Source: an uncultured Collinsella sp. (GTDB taxonomy: Bacteria > Actinomycetota > Coriobacteriia > Coriobacteriales > Coriobacteriaceae). Taken from it: a stretch of DNA of 8,906 bases. Numbering within the stretch: the stretch's first letter is position 1; every line of letters begins with the position of its first letter. A program made the position numbers and the translations under genes. The DNA lies in NCBI GenBank assembly GCA_900752425.1, contig CAADVE010000136.1, positions 1 through 8,906 of the forward strand, read 5' to 3'. Positions 1 to 6,236 of the stretch are shown here, in pieces. The notes under the pieces are model-generated. The model did no database searches. It was not told the origin of the DNA and saw only the letters and a program-made list of their open reading frames with translations.

Positions 1-341
1 GGGCGGCCCCTGCGATGTCCGCCCTTTGGCGGATCAGCCGCTGGGTGAGGGTGGTGCTTGGGGCGACGTGCAAAAAACGGAGTATTCAGCAGCCAAAGAT
101 TGATGCATAAGGCCATGGGTGACGTTCGCGGCTCCTGTTGATGCTTTTGCATGACGATTGGGCTTTGTCGATGTTCATATATAGCTGGTTTCTCGCCGCA
201 TGCTATCCAGATGGGACGAGTCATGAGGACTATCTACCTTTTGAAAGACTTTTGACACCAAAATCTTATCCCGCGATGCTGAATACTCGCAAAAATGCAC
301 GCTCCGGAGGGTACCACCCTGTTACGGCTAGAAATCCATGC

Positions 342-382
342 GCCATTTTATGCAATTAATTAACGCATTTATGCAAAATGGC
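342..382. promoter_or_regulatory. Dyad/direct-repeat element upstream of larA (possible operator)
   Basis: The arms GCCATTTT (342-349) and AAAATGGC (375-382) are exact reverse complements around a 25-nt AT-rich core containing AATTAATTAA. Within the same stretch the 9-mer TTTATGCAA occurs twice as a direct repeat (347-355 and 368-376), 21 bp apart, about two helical turns. A third copy, reverse-oriented, lies at 8614-8622. The position, about 230 bp before the larA start, would suit an activator or repressor site. The binding protein is unknown, and arms this short can occur by chance. Confidence 0.35.
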
Positions 383-595
383 TTACGTGCGTACGTCTCG
401 GGCTAGATGTTTGCCTCGGCGCTGCGTAAATCATCCTGTCTATAGTGTCTTTGACAGGCGGCTGCGGTCCCGTTTGGGGTCGCGGCCGTTTTGTTGTGGG
501 TCAAATATGAACGTTGTGTTAATGAGTCGGTGGACGGTGGTGTTTTTCGGTGAGCGGCGTATCCTTCCAACGGTTAATCTAGTGTGTCAGTTGAA

Positions 596-605
596 AGGAA
601 GAGGG
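596..605 (+). promoter_or_regulatory. Ribosome binding site that sets the larA start
   Basis: The purine-rich AGGAAGAGGG ends 9 nt before a TTG codon at 615. No other in-frame start between 378 and 700 has a comparable Shine-Dalgarno sequence. The resulting protein has exactly the residue numbering of characterised LarA, so the site decides the start against the 79-codon longer open frame. Confidence 0.75.
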
Positions 606-614
606 CGCTCGTCA

Positions 615-1892
615 TTGTTTGAATGTGAACTACCGTTTGACCACAAGACGTTGCATCTGGAGCTCGAGGATAAGAATTTCGCGGGTGCGATGGAAGGTCA
701 TCAAAACGAGTTTAAGACCACGAAATCGCAGGAAGAGCTGGTAGAGGAGTCACTTGCCAACCCTTATGGCTCGCCTTCGCTCGAGGAGCTTTGTGCTGGC
801 AAGAAGGATATTGTCATTATTAGCTCCGATCATACGCGTCCCGTTCCCTCGCGTGTGACGATGCCTATTCTGCTGCATCACATCCATTCTGCTGCGCCTG
901 AGGCTCGCGTGCGTATTTTGGTTGCTACGGGAATGCACCGTCCGTCGACGCACGAGGAGCTCGTCAACAAGTATGGCGAGGAGATTGTTGCCAACGAGGA
1001 AATCGTCATGCACGTCGCGACCGACGACAGCATGATGAAAAAGATCGGTACCTTGCCTTCTGGTGGCGAGTGCATCATCAACAAGATTGCTGCCGATTGC
1101 GATCTGCTGCTTGCCGAGGGCTTTATTGAGCCGCACTTCTTTGCTGGTTTCTCTGGTAGCCGCAAGTCCGTCCTTCCCGGTATCGCCAGCTACAAGACCA
1201 TCATGTACAACCACAACGGTCAGTTTGTGAACGATTCTCATTCGCGTGCCGGCAACCTGTGCCACAACCACGTGAGCGTGGACATGTTTGCCGCCGCCGA
1301 GATGGCTCACCTTGCCTTTGTGCTTAACGTGGTGCTCAACGGCAAGCACGAGGTCATCGGTTCTTTTGCCGGTGACATCCACAAGGCGCACGAGGCTGGC
1401 TGCGAGTTCGTGAAGAGCCTTGCCGGCGTTGAGCCCGTCGAGTGCGAGATTGCCATCACCACCAACGGCGGCTACCCGCTCGACCAGAACATCTACCAGG
1501 CCGTGAAGGGCATGTGCTCTGCTGAGGCCACGCTTCCCGAGGGCGGTGTGATCATCGACGTCGCCGGCTGTGCCGACGGTCACGGTGGCGAGGGCTTCTA
1601 TCACAACATCGCCGACAATGATCCGGCGGAGTTTGAGCGTGCCTGCATCGACCGTCCCAAGGACGAGACCCTGCCCGACCAGTGGACGAGCCAGATCTTT
1701 GCCCGCATCCTGGCGCATCACCCTGTGATCATGGTTACCGACCTGTGCGATCACCAGATGATCAAGGATATGCACATGACGCCGGTCAACACCCTCGATG
1801 AGGCGCTCAAGCTCGCCTTTGAGATGAAGGGTGCCGATGCCAAGGTTGCCGTCATTCCCGATGGCCTGGGCGTTGTCGTCGCACAGCACTAG
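615..1892 (+). CDS. larA: Nickel-dependent lactate racemase LarA
   Basis: Interconverts L- and D-lactate in the cytoplasm using the nickel-pincer nucleotide cofactor. The open frame extends back to an ATG at 378, but I start at TTG 615: it has a good ribosome binding site, gives 425 residues (Lactobacillus plantarum LarA is 424 as I recall), and places every known key residue at its published number. These are Asp72 and Arg75 (SSDHTRPVP), His108 (GMHRPSTHEE), His174 (EPHFFAGF), Lys184 (SRKSVLPG, the cofactor-anchoring lysine), His200 (YNHNGQF), and Gln295 and Lys298 (YQAVKGM). The C-terminal half keeps ITTNGGYPLDQN and the GHGGEGFYH motif. The region before 615 encodes Arg/Cys-rich sequence with no family counterpart. 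The channel gene follows 49 nt downstream, probably in the same transcript. Related LarA homologues racemise other 2-hydroxyacids, but the close overall match makes lactate the best call. Confidence 0.95.
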   Translation: MFECELPFDHKTLHLELEDKNFAGAMEGHQNEFKTTKSQEELVEESLANPYGSPSLEELCAGKKDIVIISSDHTRPVPSRVTMPILLHHIHSAAPEARVRILVATGMHRPSTHEELVNKYGEEIVANEEIVMHVATDDSMMKKIGTLPSGGECIINKIAADCDLLLAEGFIEPHFFAGFSGSRKSVLPGIASYKTIMYNHNGQFVNDSHSRAGNLCHNHVSVDMFAAAEMAHLAFVLNVVLNGKHEVIGSFAGDIHKAHEAGCEFVKSLAGVEPVECEIAITTNGGYPLDQNIYQAVKGMCSAEATLPEGGVIIDVAGCADGHGGEGFYHNIADNDPAEFERACIDRPKDETLPDQWTSQIFARILAHHPVIMVTDLCDHQMIKDMHMTPVNTLDEALKLAFEMKGADAKVAVIPDGLGVVVAQH

Positions 1893-1941
1893 TACGCGGC
1901 CTAAACGAATCGTTTATAACCGACAAGAAAGATAAGGTTTT

Positions 1942-2673
1942 ATGCTTACCAAACTCCTCTGCGAATTCGGCGCAACGGCCCTCATGATCATCTTTGGCGT
2001 GGGCGTGCACTGCGATACCGTGCTTAAGGGTACCAAGTATCAGGGCTCCGGCCATATGTTTGCCATCACCACTTGGTCTTTTGGCATCTCGGTCTGCCTG
2101 TTTGTCTTTGGTGGCGCCGTGTGCATGAACCCGGCTATGGTGCTTGCCCAGTGCATCGTCGGTCTGGTGCCGTGGAGCAGCTGCATCCCCTTCATGATTG
2201 CCGATATGCTCGGCGGCTTTGCGGGTGCCGTGATCGCATGGTTGATGTATGCCGATGAGTTCAAGGCTTCCGATGGTGTCATCGATCCCATTGCTCAGCG
2301 CAACATCTTCTCGACCAACCCCACCACCGAGGGTACGAACTATGCCCGTAATTTCTTCTGCGAGGCTATCTGCACCTTTGTGTTCATCAGCGCCATCCTT
2401 GCTGCTGCTAACCGTGCTGGCGAGAACGTCCTGATGCTCGCTATCTGCGTCGGTCTGATCGTTTGGGCTGTTGGCATGGGCATGGGAGGTATCACTGGCT
2501 TCGCCATGAACCAGGCCCGTGACCTTGGTCCTCGCATGGCCTATCAGGTGCTGCCGATTAAGAACAAGGCTGACAACAACTGGAAGTACGGTCTGCTTGT
2601 TCCTGGCATCGCTCCGTTTGTCGGTGCCGCTCTGGCCGCGCTGTTTGTGCACGGTTTCTTGGGCATGTTCTAG
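1942..2673 (+). CDS. larD: MIP-family (aquaporin/GlpF-like) channel, probable lactic acid channel LarD
   Basis: Predicted integral membrane channel of 243 residues, normal for a short GlpF-like MIP protein, with about six hydrophobic segments and two half-helix loops. The first loop has a canonical NPA motif (residues 63-65, in GGAVCMNPAMVLAQ), although the usual Gly-Ala-His lead-in is altered. The second loop is GFAMNQARDLGPR: NQA (190-192) replaces NPA, while the selectivity-filter Arg193 and the following Asp are kept. A weak ribosome binding site (GATAAGG, 1931-1937) precedes the ATG by 4 nt. It sits directly behind larA, as LarD channels do in lactobacillus lar operons, and this placement is the basis for assigning lactic acid as substrate. 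Glycerol, water or another small solute is possible on sequence alone. Confidence 0.85.
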   Translation: MLTKLLCEFGATALMIIFGVGVHCDTVLKGTKYQGSGHMFAITTWSFGISVCLFVFGGAVCMNPAMVLAQCIVGLVPWSSCIPFMIADMLGGFAGAVIAWLMYADEFKASDGVIDPIAQRNIFSTNPTTEGTNYARNFFCEAICTFVFISAILAAANRAGENVLMLAICVGLIVWAVGMGMGGITGFAMNQARDLGPRMAYQVLPIKNKADNNWKYGLLVPGIAPFVGAALAALFVHGFLGMF

Positions 2674-2738
2674 TCAAAGGACGGCTCTATAAGGTCCGGG
2701 CTCGGTAGGGGTTAACTTTCCAACGCGTCCTCGGACAT

Positions 2739-2781
2739 GCAAAAAGGCTCGCTGCGCACTTTGTGCGGCGAGCCTTTTTGC
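2739..2781. terminator. Bidirectional rho-independent terminator between larD and tetR
   Basis: A long stem pairs GCAAAAAGGCTCGC (2739-2752) with GCGAGCCTTTTTGC-type sequence (2768-2781), and a GCAC/GTGC top closes it. The A-run on one side and T-run on the other are part of the stem, so both strands read as a GC-rich hairpin ending in T residues. It can stop larA-larD transcripts on + and larBC-tetR transcripts on -, and sits between the two convergent units. The 2782-2977 stretch between it and the tetR stop shows nothing convincing. Confidence 0.85.
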
Positions 2782-2977
2782 GTCCTGCGGAATGCGCTGG
2801 GAAGTTACCCCATGCGGCCAGCTGCGGGGTCTTTGTTGCGTTCGTATAAGCAACCCAACATATATCTGAATTTGGATGGGAGGGGCTTGTTGCTGTTGGG
2901 GGGCATTGAAGCGCGAGTGATACTTTGGGATGCGTGGCGCCCTGGGTTGGGGCGATGCTTTGGGGTGAGCTTCTTAC

Positions 2978-3517
2978 TTAGCCGAAGAGGGGTTTTATGG
3001 CTGAGAGGTAGTCTTTGGCTACGTCGGCTTTGTCTGCTTGGAAGTTGTGCCAGGCCCACCATTGGACGGTGGCTACGAAGCTTGAGGCTATGTGGTGTAG
3101 TAAGAAGCTGCGGTCCATGGTGCCGGCGGGGCCTGTGGGGTCGGCGGGGACGGTTTCGGCTGCTCGTGACATGGTGGTCTTGCGGAGACAGTCGGCGAAG
3201 ACGCGCGAGCCGGCTCCGGCTACGAGGGCTCGAACGCCCTGACGGCGTTCCCAGAGGTTGTTGAGGATATGCTCGACTTGCACGAGTGGGTCGTCGAGCG
3301 GCGTACCATCGTCGTCGAGGGCGTGGGTGCAGATGTCGTTCACGAGCTCGGACAGTAGGTCGTCTTTGCTCTTGAAGAGGCCGTAGAACGTGGCCCGACC
3401 AACATGGGCACGAGCGATGATGTCGCCGACGGTAATCTTGCCGTAATCCTCTTCGCGTAGCAGCTCGGAGAACGCTGCAACGATGGCAGCGCGGCTTTTT
3501 TCTTTGCGGGCATCCAT
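2978..3517 (-). CDS. TetR/AcrR-family transcriptional regulator
   Basis: A 179-residue DNA-binding repressor-type protein. The N-terminal TetR helix-turn-helix is clear at residues 28-51 (ITVGDIIARAHVGRATFYGLF then KSKDDLL). The C-terminal ligand-binding part is helical with a Trp-rich patch (VQWWAWHNF, 151-159), resembling the DhaS-like TetR C-terminal domain in general appearance only. Its ATG lies 2 nt after the larC stop, so it is probably translated by coupling as the last gene of larB-larC-tetR. The placement suggests it regulates the lar genes, possibly through the inverted repeat at 5275-5308; this is inference. Characterised lactobacillus lar loci use a Crp/Fnr-type regulator (LarR) instead. 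The inducer is unknown. Confidence 0.9.
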   Translation of the reverse strand: MDARKEKSRAAIVAAFSELLREEDYGKITVGDIIARAHVGRATFYGLFKSKDDLLSELVNDICTHALDDDGTPLDDPLVQVEHILNNLWERRQGVRALVAGAGSRVFADCLRKTTMSRAAETVPADPTGPAGTMDRSFLLHHIASSFVATVQWWAWHNFQADKADVAKDYLSAIKPLFG

Positions 3518-3519
3518 GG

Positions 3520-4437
3520 CTATGCATCCACGTCAACGAGTAGACAACGGAGCGTGCCGGAGCAACCCTCGTAGGGGCGCTTGCCGGCGCCGTAGCCGAC
3601 GGCCTCGATGTGGTAGCGTGCCGGCAGGTGCTCGGACGTGCGCAGCGCGGTGACGATGGCGGCGCCCGTGGGCGTCACGAGCTCGCCAGCGACCGGTGCG
3701 GGCGTGAGGGCGATATTGCCCGCCTGGCACAGGTTGACGACAGCGGGGACGGGAATGGGCATAAGGCCGTGGGCGCAGCGAATGGTTCCGTGGCCTTCGG
3801 AGAGCGACTCGACCACGATGTCCTCAATACCTAGGTCATCGAGGCAGATGGCGACAGAGCAGACGTCGACGATGGAATCGACGGCGCCTACCTCGTGGAA
3901 CATGACGGTCTCGGGCGTTTTGCCGTGGGCCTTTGCCTCGGCGGCGGCGAGCGCGGTAAAGATGACGAGCGCACGACGCTTGGTGCCATCGCTTAGCTGC
4001 GAGCCGTCGATGATAGCGGTGACGTCCGCCAAAGAACGGTGGTGATGGTGGTGGGCGTGATGGTGACCCTCGTGGCCATGGCCGTGGGTCTCATGATCAT
4101 GCTCATGGCAGTGCTCGTGTTCGTGCTCGCCATGGTCATGATGGTGGTGTTCATGCTCGTGCGTGTGCTCGACGGCTGCTTCGTTGCCGTAGAGCCAGGC
4201 CATATCGTGATCGTGGTTCTCGAGCTCCTCTGCAAGCTGGACGTCGAAATCGCAGGCGTCGATGCCATGCTTGTTTACGCGCGTGACGGCGATCGTAAAG
4301 CCGTCGACCGGCAGTGTGGCGAGCTGTTTGCGCAGGTGCTCCTCGCTGGCGCCCAGGTCGAGCAGGGCCGCGACGGTCATATCGCCGCTGATGCCCGAGG
4401 TGCCGTCGATGATAAGCGTGTGCTGATGGTTGGACAT
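3520..4437 (-). CDS. larC: LarC nickel-insertion protein, LarC1-only form with His-rich insert
   Basis: LarC (formerly DUF111) inserts nickel into pyridinium-3,5-bisthiocarboxylic acid mononucleotide in a CTP-dependent reaction, the last step of LarA cofactor synthesis. Here it has 305 residues. Family motifs seen are DGTSGISGDMTVAALLDLGA (11-30), FHEVGAVDSIVD (180-191), GELVTPTGAAIV (251-262) and GYGAGKR (281-287). Residues 91-133 form a His-rich segment with 25 histidines in 43 positions, likely metal-binding. Full-length LarC is about 400-420 residues; this protein stops at the end of the LarC1 region, and the tetR gene follows at once, so the CTP-binding LarC2 domain is not encoded here in any frame I can see. 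The start is supported by AAGGAG, which overlaps the larB stop. The gene is 10 nt from larB and clearly co-transcribed with it. Confidence 0.9.
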   Translation of the reverse strand: MSNHQHTLIIDGTSGISGDMTVAALLDLGASEEHLRKQLATLPVDGFTIAVTRVNKHGIDACDFDVQLAEELENHDHDMAWLYGNEAAVEHTHEHEHHHHDHGEHEHEHCHEHDHETHGHGHEGHHHAHHHHHRSLADVTAIIDGSQLSDGTKRRALVIFTALAAAEAKAHGKTPETVMFHEVGAVDSIVDVCSVAICLDDLGIEDIVVESLSEGHGTIRCAHGLMPIPVPAVVNLCQAGNIALTPAPVAGELVTPTGAAIVTALRTSEHLPARYHIEAVGYGAGKRPYEGCSGTLRCLLVDVDA

Positions 4438-4447
4438 GGAATGCTCC

Positions 4448-5230
<783 letters not shown>

Positions 5231-5274
5231 ATATGTTCCCTTCGACGGCGCAAAGTCTAGCACTCAAAGGGTAT

Positions 5275-5308
5275 GTTTCCGAACACTAAGACAAAATTGT
5301 TCGGAAAC
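5275..5308. promoter_or_regulatory. Perfect inverted repeat, candidate operator of the larBC-tetR operon
   Basis: GTTTCCGAACA (5275-5285) and TGTTCGGAAAC (5298-5308) are exact reverse complements of 11 bp separated by 12 nt. The element overlaps the downstream edge of the proposed -10 and the expected start site, a typical repressor position. There is no T-run on either strand, which argues against a terminator for serB. As RNA it would also fold at the extreme 5' end of the larB transcript, so a role in mRNA stability is an alternative. The TetR protein of this operon is the natural candidate ligand, by inference. Confidence 0.55.
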
Positions 5309-5335
5309 TATAGGACAGACTGATTCTCTTGTTAG
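5307..5335 (-). promoter_or_regulatory. Probable sigma-70-type promoter of larB-larC-tetR
   Basis: Read on the minus strand, CTAACA (5335-5330) matches the -35 consensus at 4 of 6 positions. It is followed after exactly 17 bp by TATAGT (5312-5307), which matches the -10 consensus at 5 of 6. Transcription would start near 5300, about 70 nt before the larB ATG. The expected start site lies inside the inverted repeat at 5275-5308. Assigned from sequence pattern only. Confidence 0.5.
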
Positions 5336-5344
5336 AAGGATCGA

Positions 5345-5980
5345 CTAGTCGCGCAGGATGATGTCCATGGCGAGCATCAGGTTGCGCTCATCGATGGCAA
5401 ACGGGGCGGCTTCGCGCGTCTTGGGCTTGGCGCAAAACGCGATGCCCGTGCCCGCGGCCTGAATCATGGGGATGTCGTTGGCGCCGTCACCGATCGCGAC
5501 GGTGTGGGCCATGTCGACACCGCACTCAACCGCCCAATCCAGCAGCTGGATGAGCTTGGATTCCTTGGTCACGATGTCTGCCGCCAGCTTACCGGTGAGC
5601 TTGCCGTCCACGACCTCTAGGCGGTTAGCCAGGCAAAAATCGATGCCCGCGGCGGCCACGATCTTGTCGGCCACCTCATGGAAGCCGCCGCTTACCACGC
5701 CGACCTTCCAGCCCTTGCTGTGCGCTGAGCGCACAAGCTCCAGCGCGCCAGGAGTAAACGTCACGCGCTCAAAGGTACGCTCGAACACACTCTCGTCCAA
5801 GCCGGCAAGCAGCCCCACGCGCTCCTCGAGCGCCTGCTTAAAGTCCAGTTCGCCGCGCATGGCGCGCTCAGTGATCTTCGCCACTTGCTCGCCTACGCCG
5901 GCCTCCTCGCCCAACAGGTCGATGACCTCCTGGTTGATGAGCGTGGAGTCGATATCCATAACAATGAGCCGTGCAGTCAT
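5345..5980 (-). CDS. serB: Phosphoserine phosphatase SerB
   Basis: HAD-superfamily phosphatase that removes phosphate from L-phosphoserine, the last step of serine biosynthesis. It has 211 residues from the ATG at 5980. HAD motif I is DIDSTL with nucleophile Asp9 and acid/base Asp11; motif II is VVSGGF with Ser97; Lys142 is the probable motif III lysine; motif IV is GDGANDIPM (164-172) with Asp165 and Asp169 for magnesium. The cap region follows motif I with EQVAKITERAMRGELDF, typical of SerB. The open frame can extend to an ATG at 6025, but GGAAAGG lies 6 nt before 5980 and the protein then begins right at the catalytic strand, so the shorter form is preferred. There is no N-terminal ACT domain. 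It lies upstream of larB on the same strand with an 82-114 nt gap, and is divergent from aspS. Partial readthrough into the lar genes is possible, since no terminator is seen after it. Confidence 0.93.
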   Translation of the reverse strand: MTARLIVMDIDSTLINQEVIDLLGEEAGVGEQVAKITERAMRGELDFKQALEERVGLLAGLDESVFERTFERVTFTPGALELVRSAHSKGWKVGVVSGGFHEVADKIVAAAGIDFCLANRLEVVDGKLTGKLAADIVTKESKLIQLLDWAVECGVDMAHTVAIGDGANDIPMIQAAGTGIAFCAKPKTREAAPFAIDERNLMLAMDIILRD

Positions 5981-6184
5981 GACGGGCCTTTCCAAGTGCT
6001 GTTTTATTGGGGCATATTGTCGCACGTGACGCGTGCAGACGGGTGCCGCGACGCATCAATTGTTTCGTCTCCGTCAAGTCTTTGGGCAGGAGCCACTTTT
6101 CCGCGGCACATCGACACAGGTGCGATAAGATAGAACGCCATGTCTGGCTGCGCGGTTTACGCAGGCTGGGCAAATCTGTACGAC

Positions 6185-6209
6185 GCCGCCCGGAACGACA
6201 CGGGGCGGC
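6185..6209 (+). promoter_or_regulatory. GC hairpin in the aspS leader
   Basis: GCCGCCC (6185-6191) and GGGCGGC (6203-6209) pair perfectly around an 11-nt loop, 11 nt before the aspS Shine-Dalgarno. A weaker CTGCG/CGCAG hairpin lies at 6148-6164. A possible -10 (TAAGAT, 6126-6131) upstream lacks a convincing -35. I checked for a T-box because this is an aminoacyl-tRNA synthetase gene: the stretch here reads CGGGGCGGCACAG, and the invariant UGGN is absent. The function of the hairpin is unknown. Confidence 0.3.
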
Positions 6210-6220
6210 ACAGATCCATA

Positions 6221-6227
6221 AAGGAGG
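6221..6227 (+). promoter_or_regulatory. Strong ribosome binding site of aspS
   Basis: AAGGAGG lies 9 nt before the ATG at 6237. It selects this start over the ATG at 6270, which aligns better with the N-terminus of E. coli AspRS but has no ribosome binding site at a suitable distance. Confidence 0.7.
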
Positions 6228-6236
6228 ATCACTGGT

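Larger units (their letters stand above)
1..614. other. Non-coding region upstream of larA
   Basis: No gene is supported here. Two short open frames run in from the left edge and stop at 101-103 and 108-110; either could be the tail of an upstream gene, but neither has recognisable sequence. A 73-codon open frame at 138-359 has no convincing start signal or protein-like composition. A small hairpin (TCCGCC/GGCGGA, 18-33) lies near the edge without a T-run. The stretch from about 140 to 400 is clearly more AT-rich than the genes that follow, as expected for a control region, and contains the repeat element at 342-382. A TTGACA at 451-456 has no matching -10 at the usual distance, so I do not call a promoter. 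Confidence 0.6.

Noticed and set aside
66..89. CAAAAAACGGAGTATTCA stretch as a dispersed element
   Set aside because: It looks familiar from intergenic regions of related genomes, but it occurs only once here and I cannot verify it without a search.
138..359. A 73-codon open frame upstream of larA
   Set aside because: No convincing start signal, mixed composition, and no recognisable sequence. It overlaps the repeat element and is more likely a chance frame in a control region.
451..479. Promoter with TTGACA for larA
   Set aside because: The -35 is perfect, but the 17-bp position holds GC-rich sequence with no -10 similarity. The nearby TATAGT (441-446) lies upstream of it, in the wrong order.
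750..1889. A 379-codon open frame antisense to larA, and a 266-codon frame antisense to larD (1852-2652)
   Set aside because: Both mirror well-supported genes, have low-complexity composition and lack ribosome binding sites.
3517..3522. Programmed frameshift at the end of larC, as known for larC1/larC2
   Set aside because: What follows in the shifted frame is a clear TetR helix-turn-helix protein with its own ATG, not LarC2, and no slippery heptamer is apparent at the stop.
6140..6236. T-box riboswitch in front of aspS
   Set aside because: The GGGGCGGCAC stretch resembles a T-box superficially, but the invariant UGGN that pairs with the tRNA acceptor end is replaced by CGGC, and no specifier-loop structure was found.
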